DNA from: JALZMG01 sp963739975
GTDB lineage: Bacteria > Actinomycetota > Acidimicrobiia > Acidimicrobiales > Ilumatobacteraceae
Assembly: GCA_963739975.1 (NCBI GenBank)
Contig: CAVUCK010000008.1
Span: 1-64,000 of the forward strand
Direction: 5' to 3'
Length of the DNA: 64,000 nt
Positions 50,336 through 58,860 of the stretch are shown here, piece by piece. The position numbers were made by a program, and so were the translations under genes. The notes under the pieces are model-generated. The model was not told where the DNA came from and ran no database searches. It saw only the letters and a list, made by a program, of their open reading frames with translations. Positions within the stretch are counted from its first letter, which is position 1. Every line of letters begins with the position of its first letter.

Positions 50336-51407
50336 CCGCGCCGGGTGGCGAGTCGACACGCAGGTACGCCGACCACTCCTCGGTGGGGAGGTCGAAGAAG
50401 CAGGCGAAGAACTCGGCCAGCTCGTTCTCCGGGAGGCGGACGAGCACGTTGAGCCCGTGGTCGTGCAGGCGACGGGTGCGCCGCAGCGACGTCGGCCACA
50501 CGGCGCGGTGGATCGGCCGCACGTCGGGTCGGCCGGCCGTGGACAGCGCGTCGGCGATCGCCGTCGCAACCCGTGGGGCCGCCCGCAGTGCCGTCGCCAC
50601 GGAGAACCCCGTCACAGGGTTGGTGTAGCCGGCGGCGGCGCCGAACGCGACCACCGGTTGGCGCGCCGACGGCAGTCGCCCGCCCATCGGGATGTGGACG
50701 ACCTCCACCCGGCCCGCCGGCCCGCCGGCTGGCGGTGCGTCGGCGCCGAGCCGCGCCGCCAGCCGATCGGCCAGCCAGCCGGCGTCGACACGGGCGGGAG
50801 CGGCGAGCACCGTCTCCTCGACCAGCCAGCCGTCGTGGACAGGCACCACGTAGCAGAACGTCGGCGGCCCACCGCTGCGGCCGACGGACCGCAGGTCCAT
50901 GAACGTCGGTCGGTCGGCGTCGAACCGGCTGGGTGGAGCATCGAGCACGACGCCGTACGCCGACTGCCACGCGGCGGGCGCCGGCGGGGCGCCGGCCAGG
51001 CCTCCACGACCGGCGGCGTCGACGACGAGTCGGGCGTCGACGTCGTCGCCCTCCGCGACGCGCACGCGACTCCCCCAATCGAAGTGCTGGACGCCCTCGG
51101 CCGCGGTTCGCAGGCGTTCGAGGCCGCCACCGAGGTGGCGGCGCAGCGCGTCACCGTCGAGCACTCCGTAGGGACGCTCGACCACCTGGCGGCGCGTCGT
51201 GTGGACGACGACGGACGGTGAGGTGGCGCCGAAGCAGTGGGCCGGCAGGTCCGCCACGTCGTCGACCCACGTGCCGTACGTCGCTATCCACGGCTGGTCC
51301 GGCCCGACGACGACGACCCTCACCCCGCGGTCCCGGCAGGCGGCGGCCAACGCCAACCCGGCTGGACCGTCGCCGACCACGGCGACGTCCAGCTCGGGGC
51401 CGGTCAC
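50223..51407 (-). CDS. crtL: Lycopene cyclase (FAD-type, CrtL/CrtY family)
   Basis: A 394-residue flavoprotein of carotenoid synthesis. The N-terminal dinucleotide-binding motif is VAVVGDGPAGLALAAACRDRG. TYGTWVDDV corresponds to the Y-G-x-W region of cyclases. LVVDAAGRGG, VPVHDGWLVEETVLAA, IPMGGRLPSARQPVVAFGAAAGYTNPVTGFSVA and LPENELAEFFACFFDLP are typical of the family. Whether it forms beta or epsilon rings is not readable. No other crt genes are in view. The C-terminal end overlaps the SURF1 gene antisense by 113 bp. Confidence 0.85.
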   Translation of the reverse strand: MTGPELDVAVVGDGPAGLALAAACRDRGVRVVVVGPDQPWIATYGTWVDDVADLPAHCFGATSPSVVVHTTRRQVVERPYGVLDGDALRRHLGGGLERLRTAAEGVQHFDWGSRVRVAEGDDVDARLVVDAAGRGGLAGAPPAPAAWQSAYGVVLDAPPSRFDADRPTFMDLRSVGRSGGPPTFCYVVPVHDGWLVEETVLAAPARVDAGWLADRLAARLGADAPPAGGPAGRVEVVHIPMGGRLPSARQPVVAFGAAAGYTNPVTGFSVATALRAAPRVATAIADALSTAGRPDVRPIHRAVWPTSLRRTRRLHDHGLNVLVRLPENELAEFFACFFDLPTEEWSAYLRVDSPPGAVSRAMVAQLRRLPWRVRRRLVTTPPWPRWPAESAASA

Positions 51408-51409
51408 GT

Positions 51410-52354
51410 TCAGCCCACCCGTTCGAGCGCGGCCATCCTCCGGAACTGCTCGACGACGTCGGGGGTGCGGTGGGCCGGGTCGTGCGAGCGATACACGGTC
51501 TCCACGTTCACGGCGATCCGGCCGGCCTCCCCCAACGAGTCGAAGCGCTGGTCGGCGCCGAGCAGGGCGGCGATCTCGCGCGCCGCCTCCCAGGCGTCGA
51601 CGCCGGCGCTCTGGCGCTCGCTGGCCGCCTGCTCGACGAAGGCCAGGTAGTCGCGCACCGCGGTGACTCCCGTCTTGTCGGTCACCGGACCGTGCCCGGG
51701 CACGACGACCTCGATGTCCATCCCCAGCATCAGGTCGCAGGCGGCGATCCAGTTGCTCAGCGGTCCGGCCCAGACGATCGGCTGGCCACCGATGAACAGG
51801 ATGTCCCCCGTGAACACGGTGCGGGCGTCCGGGACGACGGCGATCAGATCGCCCTTGGTGTGCGCCGGCCCGACCTCGATCAGCTCGACCTTCCGCCCGC
51901 CGATCTCCAGCCCCAGCCGGCCGTCGAACGTGCGCGTCGGTGGGGTCAGGTCGATGCCGTCGAAGTGGAAGTCGCCGAAGAAGCTGCGGAACAGATCACC
52001 GACCTCGCCGGGAGCGGCCGTCAGGGCACCGAGCATCGACGGCGGGACGTCGTTCATCTCCTCCGCGGCGGCCGAGGTGGCCACGATCTCGGCGTCGGCG
52101 ACCAGCTCGTTGCCGTAGCAGTGGTCCCCGTTGGCGTGCGTGTTGACAAGGGTGGCGATGGGCGCAGACCGCGTGGAGCTCTCGAATGCTTCGAGCATCT
52201 CGGCGGTGAGCCGGAGGTCGAACAGCGTGTCGACGAGCAGCGACGCGCCGTCACCGACCACGAGCCCGGCGTTGCTCCATCCCCAGGACCCGTCGCGCTG
52301 GACGTAGGCCAGGCACCCGTCCCCCGCCGCGTGCACGCTGCCGTTGGCGACCAC
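51410..52354 (-). CDS. MBL-fold metallohydrolase
   Basis: A 314-residue metallo-beta-lactamase-fold protein. The first ligand set is LVNTHANGDHCYGNELV (H-x-N-x-D-H, a common variant). The remaining ligands are in VGPAHTKGDLIAVV, VFTGDILFIGG and VVVPGHGPVTD. GSWGWSNAGLVVGDGASLLVDTLFDLRLT is the usual N-terminal sheet. No signal peptide. It lies 2 bp upstream of the cyclase start and 9 bp after the GMC gene, so the three probably form an operon. Substrate unknown. Confidence 0.85.
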   Translation of the reverse strand: MVANGSVHAAGDGCLAYVQRDGSWGWSNAGLVVGDGASLLVDTLFDLRLTAEMLEAFESSTRSAPIATLVNTHANGDHCYGNELVADAEIVATSAAAEEMNDVPPSMLGALTAAPGEVGDLFRSFFGDFHFDGIDLTPPTRTFDGRLGLEIGGRKVELIEVGPAHTKGDLIAVVPDARTVFTGDILFIGGQPIVWAGPLSNWIAACDLMLGMDIEVVVPGHGPVTDKTGVTAVRDYLAFVEQAASERQSAGVDAWEAAREIAALLGADQRFDSLGEAGRIAVNVETVYRSHDPAHRTPDVVEQFRRMAALERVG

Positions 52355-52363
52355 GCGGCATGA

Positions 52364-53542
52364 CTACCACGAACGACGGGCCCGGCCCAGCACGCGACCG
52401 ACCATCCGCTCGGCCAGCATCAGCGTCGGCAGGTACGTGTTCGCCGTCGGCAGCTCCGGGAAGATCGAGGCGTCGGCGACGAACAGGTCGCGCCGTCCGG
52501 ACACCGCGCCGTCTCCGTCGACCACGGCGCCCATCCGGCACGTCGACGTCGGGTGGTAGACGCCCTCCGGCGGGTGGCCGACCGTGACCTCGGCCACGAT
52601 GCGCTGGAACGAGGGGTGGTCGAGCAGCTCGTGGACGAGCTCGACACCGGCCGCCAGGCGGCGGTGGTCGTTGGCGCTGAGCACCTGGTGGGCGGTGCCG
52701 TCGGCGGCGACGTGCCCCTCGCCGTCGGCCTCCATTGCGACGACCAGCAAGCCCGCCCGGCCGGGAGCGTCCGGTCCGAGGTGGTTGACGGCCAGCAGCT
52801 GCAGGTCGGCCCGCCGCAGCAGTGTCCCGGCGACCAGGCCGTGGGGGTCGGAGTCGACGCCCGGGCGCAGTTCGAGCTCGACGGCCAAGGCGGCGTGGTT
52901 GCGCAGGTGGGCGCCGACGTCGGGCCCGTCGACGCCGGAGTGGCGAAGGATCACGGGCGTGCCGATCGCACCGGCGCACAACACGACGGCGTCAGCTGCG
53001 ATCATCGTCCCGTCGTCGAGATCGACGCCGGCCGCCCGCGTGCCCTCGAACCGCACCGCCGTCACGAGCGCGTCGGCGCGCAGCTCAATGTCATGTCGGG
53101 CGGGCGCATAGGCATCCCAGGCCGAGACCCGACGGTGACCGTGACGGGTCAGCGGGGGGCGGGCGGCGTCGGCGGCGGCGGCGAGTAGGGCGCGATCGAT
53201 CGGGCCCAGCTCGCCGTCCCTCGCCGGCTCCATCGGGACCTGCACCCGGGCCAGCGCCTCGTCGGTGTCGTCCCAGCCCCACGATCGGTACTGCCCGGCG
53301 TCACCCTGGGTGGCGACCATGCCGTTGATCGCGCTCGACCCGCCGATGCCCCGACCGCGCAGGAACGGCCCGGCGAAGGCCCGCCCCGGCGCGGCAGCGG
53401 CGTCGAAGAAGCTGGCTCCCGTCGTCGCCTCGTCGACCGTCCCCGCCCCGGCCTCGACGACGACCACGTCCTCGCCGGCCTCCGCCAGTCGAGCCGCCAC
53501 CACCGACCCCGCCGCTCCCGCCCCGATCACGACCCACCGCAC
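52364..53542 (-). CDS. GMC-family oxidoreductase
   Basis: A 392-residue FAD-dependent alcohol oxidase/dehydrogenase-type protein, short for the family (usually above 500). FAD motif: WVVIGAGAAGSVVAARLAEAGEDVVVVEAG. GMC signature regions: RGRGIGGSSAINGMV and VVLCAGAIGTPVILRHSGV. The C-terminal catalytic His region is GVYHPTSTCRMGAVVDGDGAVSGRRDLFVADASIFPELPTANTYLPTLMLAERM. Most loss compared with longer relatives is in the substrate-binding domain. GTG start at 53542. It begins the likely operon GMC-MBL-cyclase. Confidence 0.85.
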   Translation of the reverse strand: MRWVVIGAGAAGSVVAARLAEAGEDVVVVEAGAGTVDEATTGASFFDAAAAPGRAFAGPFLRGRGIGGSSAINGMVATQGDAGQYRSWGWDDTDEALARVQVPMEPARDGELGPIDRALLAAAADAARPPLTRHGHRRVSAWDAYAPARHDIELRADALVTAVRFEGTRAAGVDLDDGTMIAADAVVLCAGAIGTPVILRHSGVDGPDVGAHLRNHAALAVELELRPGVDSDPHGLVAGTLLRRADLQLLAVNHLGPDAPGRAGLLVVAMEADGEGHVAADGTAHQVLSANDHRRLAAGVELVHELLDHPSFQRIVAEVTVGHPPEGVYHPTSTCRMGAVVDGDGAVSGRRDLFVADASIFPELPTANTYLPTLMLAERMVGRVLGRARRSW

Positions 53543-53572
53543 GGATCCGAGTCTCCCTCATCCGAGGATGGA

Positions 53573-54250
53573 TCAGGCGGGGCGGGGCGTGGCGAGGGGG
53601 AGGCCGACGAGGTGGGTGGCGTCGTTGTAGCGATGCAGGCGCCAGCGGCCGGCCCGGACGAGGACCAGCTCGGTGATCGACGTGTTCGTCGTGTACAGCT
53701 CGAAGTCGCCGACGATCGGGGCGCGCAGCGCCAGCCGCATCGCCGCGTTGACCACGCCGCCGTGGCAGCAGACGACCACGGTGCCACCGGCGTGCCGGTT
53801 GGTCACGTCGTGCAGCCCGATGCCGACCCGGTGGTGCAGCTCGGCGATGGTCTCGCCGCCGGGGAACGTGACCGCGTACGGATCGGCGTCCCAGTCCGGC
53901 ATGCCGTGGCGCTCGACGAACTCGGCGAACGTGAGCCCGTCGCAGTCCGGTCCCGGGTCGTGCTCGCCGAAGCGGTCGTCGACCTGGACCTCGACGCCGC
54001 CGAGCGCCGGGGCGAGCAGCTCGGCCGTTTCGACCGCCCGCCGGTAGTGGCTGGCGTAGAGGGTCACGTGGTCGCCCGCCTCGCCCGTTCTCGTCAAGCG
54101 GTCGGCCAGCGCCTGGCACTGCCGGCGCCCCAGGTCCGAGAGCCCACCGCACGAACGCGGCCCGCCGATCGCCCGGTCGATGCTGGAGCGCGACTCCCCG
54201 TGGCGCACGAGCAGCACCCGCGTCGATCGTGGCTCACCGTCGTCCGCCAT
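53573..54250 (-). CDS. Histidine phosphatase family protein
   Basis: A 225-residue phosphoglycerate-mutase-like phosphatase. The catalytic motif is VLLVRHGESRSSIDRAIGG. LSDLGRRQCQALADRL, LYASHYRRAVETAELLAPAL (conserved Arg) and VVVCCHGGVVNAAMRLAL (second catalytic His) complete the active site. The acidic insert DRFGEHDPGPDCDGLTFAEF is characteristic of the subgroup. No metabolic context; it is divergent from the purine cluster. Confidence 0.85.
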   Translation of the reverse strand: MADDGEPRSTRVLLVRHGESRSSIDRAIGGPRSCGGLSDLGRRQCQALADRLTRTGEAGDHVTLYASHYRRAVETAELLAPALGGVEVQVDDRFGEHDPGPDCDGLTFAEFVERHGMPDWDADPYAVTFPGGETIAELHHRVGIGLHDVTNRHAGGTVVVCCHGGVVNAAMRLALRAPIVGDFELYTTNTSITELVLVRAGRWRLHRYNDATHLVGLPLATPRPA

Positions 54251-54270
54251 CCCGACACGGTACCGACGGC

Positions 54271-54370
54271 CGCATTCCTGAACATTTCGTTCAGGTCACC
54301 AGCACGGAGGCCCCGGGTGCGTAGGGTCCGGGCGGTGGTGTCCGGGCACCGTTTCACGGTGCGGACGATC
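54271..54370. promoter_or_regulatory. Inverted repeats upstream of the purine cluster
   Basis: CCTGAAC-atttc-GTTCAGG (about 54279-54297) is a perfect 7-bp palindrome of operator size. A second inverted repeat, CACCGTTTCACGGTG, lies at about 54346-54360. They are placed between the divergent phosphatase and purSL genes. They could bind a purine regulator; no regulator gene is in view. Confidence 0.35.
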
Positions 54371-54426
54371 GGCGCGGACCCCCGGGCGGCGGCATCGCGG
54401 ACGGCGCGTCGACGCTCGGCCTGACG

Positions 54427-57117
54427 TTGGACGGGCCGGTACACGTCGCTGACCTGGTGTTCCTCGAGGGTGACCTCGACGATGCCGGTCGGACCCGCTT
54501 GGCCGACCTGCTCGCCGATCCGCTGCTCCAGGTGGGCAGTTGGGGCCGGCCCGACACCGACGGCATCGAGATCACGCTCCACCCAGGCGTGACGGACACC
54601 GCGGCCACGGCGTTCGTGCAGGCCGCCGGTCAGCTCGGCGTGCCCGTCGCCGCGGCGGCGACGGGGCGCCGCGTCGAGCTCCCACCGGGCACCGACCCGG
54701 CGACGGCCGAGCTCCTGCTGCGGCGCCTCGTCGCCAACCCGGTGATCGAGGAGTGGTGCACCGGACTCGCCGACCCCGACCTGCACCCGGGCTCCGAGCC
54801 GCCCGCCACGGCGACGGTGGTCGAGCTGCGCAGCCTCGACGACGACGGGCTGGAGGCGCTCGGCCGCGAGCGGGCGCTGGCCCTCGACCCGGCCGAGTTG
54901 CAGGTGATCCGCGACCACTTTCGCGCCGCCGGCCGCGACCCGACCGACGTCGAGCTGGAGACCCTCGCCCAGACGTGGAGCGAGCACTGTGCCCACAAGA
55001 CCTTCCGGGCCGAGATCACGACCACGACCGGCGAAGCACGGCCCGGGCTCCTCGACCGGCTGCGCGACGCAACGGATCGGGTGGCCGCGCCGTTCGTCCG
55101 GTCGGCGTTCGTCGGCAACGCCGGCATCGTCGCCTTCGTCGACGGCACCACGGTCGCCCTCAAGGCCGAGACGCACAACCACCCGTCGGCCGTCGAACCA
55201 TTCGGCGGCGCCAACACGGGGGTCGGCGGCGTGATCCGGGACGTGCTCGGGGCCGCCCATCGCCCGGTCGCCGTGACCGACGTCCTGTGCTTCGGCCCCG
55301 CCGATCTGCCCGCTGACGAACTGCCAGCCGGCGCGCTGCACCCCCGCCGGATCCGCGACGGCGTGATCGACGGCGTGGCCGACTACGGCAACAAGATCGG
55401 GCTCCCGACGATCGCCGGCGCCGTGCTCTACGACCCGGGCTTCACGACCAACCCGCTGGTGTTCTGCGGCTGCATCGGGCTGGCCGCAGACGTCCCCCCG
55501 CCGACCGGACCGCACCCCGGCGACCGCGTCGTGGTGCTCGGCGGCCGTACCGGGCGCGACGGGATCCGCGGGGCGACGTTCTCCAGCCTGACGATGGACG
55601 CCAGCACCGGCCAGGTCGCCGGGGCCAGCGTGCAGATCGGCGACCCGGTGACGGAGAAGCGCCTGATCGACGTGCTGACGGGTGCCGACCACCTCTGGAC
55701 GGCGATCACAGACTGCGGCGCCGGTGGGTTGTCCTCGGCGGTCGGCGAGATGGCCGAGGGCGTCGGCGCCGACGTCGACCTCGCGACGGTGCCGCTCAAG
55801 TACCCGGGGCTCGAGCCGTGGGAGATCTGGCTGTCGGAAGCCCAGGAGCGGATGGTCATCGCCGTGCCGCCGGATCGGTCGCCGGAGCTCGTCGTGCGGT
55901 GCGCCCGCCACGGCGTCGAGCTGGCCGATCTCGGCGCCTTCACGGGCGACGGGCGGCTCGTCGTGCGCCACCACGGCGACGTCGTCCTCGACCTCGAGAC
56001 GGCGTTCCTCCACGACGGGCGGCCGCGCCGCTCGATGACCGCCGAGCTGCCGGCGCCGGCGCGGCGACCCGTCGGACGCGTCGTCGACGACCCGGCGGCG
56101 ACGCTGCTGCAACTGCTCGCCCACCCGAACATCGCCAGCAAGGCGGCGACCATCCACCGCTACGACCACGAGATCGGCGGCGGCACCGTCGTCCGTCCGC
56201 TCGTCGGTGCGGGCGGCGACGGGCCGGCCGACGGCGTCGTGCTGGCCGACCCCCGCGACGGGCACGGCCTGGCCGTCGGCATCGGCGTCAACCCGTGGTA
56301 CGGCCTCCACGACCCCGAGGCGATGGCCCACGCCGTGGTCGACGAGGCGATCCGCAACGTCGTGGCCGTGGGCGCCGACCCGGACCGGGTGGCGCTGCTC
56401 GACAACTTCTCGTGGGGCGACCCCCGCCGGCCCGAGACGCTGGGCGCGCTGGTCGCCGCCGTCGATGGCTGCCACGACGCCGCCGTCGCCTACCGCGCCC
56501 CGTTCGTGTCGGGCAAGGACTCGCTGAACAACGAGTACACGGGGGCCGACGGCGCCCGGCACGCCGTGCCGCCGACGCTGGTCATCACCGCGGTCGGCCA
56601 CGTCGCCGACGTCGGCCGCACCGTCACCCCCGAGCTCAGCGCGGCCGGGAACGTCGTCGTGCTGCTCGGTCGCACGGCGGCGGAGTTCGCCGGCAGCCAC
56701 CTCGACCTCGTGCAGGGGCACTCGGGCGATCCGGGGCTGGTCCCGCAGCCCGACCCAGATACCCCGGCCCGCTACCGCCGGCTCCACCAGGCGATCCACG
56801 ACGGCCTCGTGAGATCGTGCCACGACGTCAGCGAGGGCGGGCTGGCCGTCACCCTGGCCGAGCTGTGCATCGCCGGCCGACTGGGGATCGAGGTCGAGGC
56901 GCTGCCCGACCCGGACATCACGACGTCGCTGTTCTCCGAGTCGACCGGTCGCCTGGTGGTCGAGCTCCACCCCGACGACCTGGATGCATTCGTCGCCACG
57001 GTCGGCCCGATCCACCGCCTCGGCACCGTGACCAGCGACCCGACGCTGCGTTTGTGCGATGGCGCGCGCCTGACGGTCGACCAGTGCACAAACGCGTTCA
57101 ACGGGGGCGCGTCGTGA
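54427..57117 (+). CDS. purL: Phosphoribosylformylglycinamidine synthase, PurS-PurL fusion
   Basis: An 896-residue FGAM synthase catalytic subunit (step 4 of purine synthesis), about 150 residues longer than a typical small PurL. The N-terminal part (about 1-120) ends in PATAELLLRRLVANPVIEEW, which matches the C-terminus of the small subunit PurS, so PurS appears fused. PurL blocks follow: LAQTWSEHCAHKTFRAEI, VALKAETHNHPSAVEPFGGANTGVGG, VADYGNKIGLPTIAG, VQIGDPVTEKRLID, WEIWLSEAQERMVIAVP and FVSGKDSLNNEY. A TTG start is used (54427) with poor ribosome site, so the exact N-terminus is uncertain. It overlaps purQ by 4 bp. Confidence 0.9.
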   Translation: MDGPVHVADLVFLEGDLDDAGRTRLADLLADPLLQVGSWGRPDTDGIEITLHPGVTDTAATAFVQAAGQLGVPVAAAATGRRVELPPGTDPATAELLLRRLVANPVIEEWCTGLADPDLHPGSEPPATATVVELRSLDDDGLEALGRERALALDPAELQVIRDHFRAAGRDPTDVELETLAQTWSEHCAHKTFRAEITTTTGEARPGLLDRLRDATDRVAAPFVRSAFVGNAGIVAFVDGTTVALKAETHNHPSAVEPFGGANTGVGGVIRDVLGAAHRPVAVTDVLCFGPADLPADELPAGALHPRRIRDGVIDGVADYGNKIGLPTIAGAVLYDPGFTTNPLVFCGCIGLAADVPPPTGPHPGDRVVVLGGRTGRDGIRGATFSSLTMDASTGQVAGASVQIGDPVTEKRLIDVLTGADHLWTAITDCGAGGLSSAVGEMAEGVGADVDLATVPLKYPGLEPWEIWLSEAQERMVIAVPPDRSPELVVRCARHGVELADLGAFTGDGRLVVRHHGDVVLDLETAFLHDGRPRRSMTAELPAPARRPVGRVVDDPAATLLQLLAHPNIASKAATIHRYDHEIGGGTVVRPLVGAGGDGPADGVVLADPRDGHGLAVGIGVNPWYGLHDPEAMAHAVVDEAIRNVVAVGADPDRVALLDNFSWGDPRRPETLGALVAAVDGCHDAAVAYRAPFVSGKDSLNNEYTGADGARHAVPPTLVITAVGHVADVGRTVTPELSAAGNVVVLLGRTAAEFAGSHLDLVQGHSGDPGLVPQPDPDTPARYRRLHQAIHDGLVRSCHDVSEGGLAVTLAELCIAGRLGIEVEALPDPDITTSLFSESTGRLVVELHPDDLDAFVATVGPIHRLGTVTSDPTLRLCDGARLTVDQCTNAFNGGAS

Positions 57118-57839
57118 GTCGGCCCACCGCGATCGTGGTGGCCGGGCCGGGGACCAACCGCGACGGCGACGCCCTGCTGGCGCTGGACCTGGCCGGCGCC
57201 GAGCCGTCCGTGGTCCTGGCCGGCGAGCTGACGGCCGATCCGTCACGGCTGGACGAGGCGCGCATCGTCGTCGTCGCCGGCGGCTTCAGCTACGGCGACG
57301 CCCTGGGTGCCGGTCGCGTCCTCGCCCTCGACCTGACGCTCGGCGACGGCGGCCGGCTCGGCGATCGGCTGCGCGACTTCGTCGCCAGCGGCCGACCGGT
57401 GATCGGCATCTGCAACGGGTTCCAGGTGCTGACCAGGGCCGGGCTGCTGCCCGGTGCGCTCGGTCACAACGAGCAGGGCCGGTTCGACTGCCGGTGGGTC
57501 GAGTTGGCCGCCGAGCCGGCGAGCGCCTGCATCTGGACGTCCGGGTTGGACGACCCGGTGCACTGCCCGATCGCCCACGGCGAGGGGCGCTACGTGCACC
57601 CCGACCCCGCCGCGCTGGCTGCTGCTGGTCAGGTCGCCTTGCGCTACGCCGGTGCCAACCCCAACGGCTCGGTGGCCGACATCGCCGGGGTCTGCGACCC
57701 GACCGGTGTGGTGCTCGGCCTGATGCCGCACCCGGAGAACCACGTCGTCGTCCGCCAGCACCCCCGCCACCGCCACGACGACACCTCGCGCTTCGGTGGG
57801 TTGCGCCTCTTCGAGAACGCCGTGCGCCATGTCAAGTAG
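57114..57839 (+). CDS. purQ: FGAM synthase glutaminase subunit PurQ
   Basis: A 241-residue class I glutamine amidotransferase supplying ammonia to PurL. Motifs: VVAGGFSYGDALGAGRVLALD, the nucleophile GICNGFQVLTRAGLLPG (Cys), PIAHGEGRY and LGLMPHPENHV with the catalytic His and Glu. The GTG start at 57114 overlaps the purL stop (GTGA), showing translational coupling and matched subunit production. The 3' end overlaps the purC start by 11 bp. Confidence 0.93.
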   Translation: MSRPTAIVVAGPGTNRDGDALLALDLAGAEPSVVLAGELTADPSRLDEARIVVVAGGFSYGDALGAGRVLALDLTLGDGGRLGDRLRDFVASGRPVIGICNGFQVLTRAGLLPGALGHNEQGRFDCRWVELAAEPASACIWTSGLDDPVHCPIAHGEGRYVHPDPAALAAAGQVALRYAGANPNGSVADIAGVCDPTGVVLGLMPHPENHVVVRQHPRHRHDDTSRFGGLRLFENAVRHVK

Positions 57840-58797
57840 CCCGACGCTCTCACCGTTCGCCGACGTCGACCTGCCGCTGCCCGACCGGCGCGACGGCAAG
57901 GTGCGGACGTCGTACGCCCTCGGTCGCGACCGGCGGCTGATCATCACGACGGACCGGCTCTCGGCGTTCGACCGCGTCCTCGCTGCCGTGCCGTACAAGG
58001 GCCAGGTCCTCAACGAACTGTCGGCGTGGTGGTTCGAGCAGACCGCCGACGTGACCGCCAACCACGTCGTGGCCGTGCCCGACCCCAACGTGCTCGTCGC
58101 CCGGGCGGCGACCACCCTTCCCGTCGAGGTCGTCGTGCGGGCCTACATCACTGGCGTGACGTCGACCTCGCTGTGGGCGCCGTACTCGACCGGCGAGCGC
58201 GTCCTCTACGGCCACCGCCTCCCGGACGGGCTGGCCAAGAACACGGCGCTGCCTCGACCGCTGGTCACGCCGACGACGAAGCCGCCGGCCGGCTCGACCG
58301 TGCACGACGAACCGTTGACGGAGGCCGACGTGGTCGAGCGAGGCCTCGTCGACCGGCCACGCTGGGAGGCCGTGACGTCCGCCGCCATGGAGCTGTTCCG
58401 CCGCGGCCAGGACGTTGGGGCCGCCGCCGGGCTGATCCTCGCCGACACCAAGTACGAGTTCGGCCTGACCGCCGACGGTGACCTCTTGCTGATCGACGAG
58501 CTGCACACCCCCGACTCCTCGCGCTGGTGGGTCGCCGCCACGTACGCCGATCGTGTTGCGGCCGGCGAGGAACCCGAGAGCCTCGACAAGGAGGTCGTCC
58601 GCCGAGCCCTGGCCGACGCCGGCTTCCGCGGCGACGGACCGGCGCCCGACCTCTCGCCCGACGTGTGGGCGGCCACGTCGGCGCGATACATCGACGCCTA
58701 CGAACGACTGACCGGACGCGACTTCGAGCCCGGCACCTACCCGGTCGGCGAGCGGATCGCCGCCCGGGTCGAGGATCTGAAGGGGTATGCAGCATGA
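57829..58797 (+). CDS. purC: SAICAR synthase
   Basis: A 322-residue enzyme joining CAIR and aspartate. Motifs: GKVRTSYALGRDRRLIITTDRLSAFDRVLAAVPYKGQVLNELSAWWF, VEVVVRAYITGVTSTSLW, GLILADTKYEFGLTADGDLLLIDELHTPDSSRWW (metal/ATP acidic residues) and LDKEVVRRALADAGF. It is of the longer SAICAR synthase type, around 300 residues, common in actinobacteria and fungi. The ATG at 57829 lies inside the purQ end. The dispersed intergenic repeat follows its stop codon directly. Confidence 0.93.
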   Translation: MSSSPTLSPFADVDLPLPDRRDGKVRTSYALGRDRRLIITTDRLSAFDRVLAAVPYKGQVLNELSAWWFEQTADVTANHVVAVPDPNVLVARAATTLPVEVVVRAYITGVTSTSLWAPYSTGERVLYGHRLPDGLAKNTALPRPLVTPTTKPPAGSTVHDEPLTEADVVERGLVDRPRWEAVTSAAMELFRRGQDVGAAAGLILADTKYEFGLTADGDLLLIDELHTPDSSRWWVAATYADRVAAGEEPESLDKEVVRRALADAGFRGDGPAPDLSPDVWAATSARYIDAYERLTGRDFEPGTYPVGERIAARVEDLKGYAA

Positions 58798-58800
58798 ACG

Positions 58801-58847
58801 ACGTTCATTGCGTTCCCCGGCCACGCCACCTGCAGCCTGCGCAGCTG
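58801..58847 (+). repeat. Dispersed intergenic repeat, copy 3 (short form)
   Basis: acgttcattgcgttccccgg followed by ccacgccacctgcagcctgc and gcagctg. This corresponds to the first 47 bp of copies 1 and 2; the cgctcg-rich tail is missing and is replaced by the purF ribosome site gagagagg. It begins 3 bp after the purC stop codon. Confidence 0.85.
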
Positions 58848-58860
58848 AGAGAGGTTCACC

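Noticed and set aside
54094..57246. 1050-codon minus-strand frame over purSL
   Set aside because: purSL has full family conservation; the antisense frame has no recognisable domain and skewed composition.
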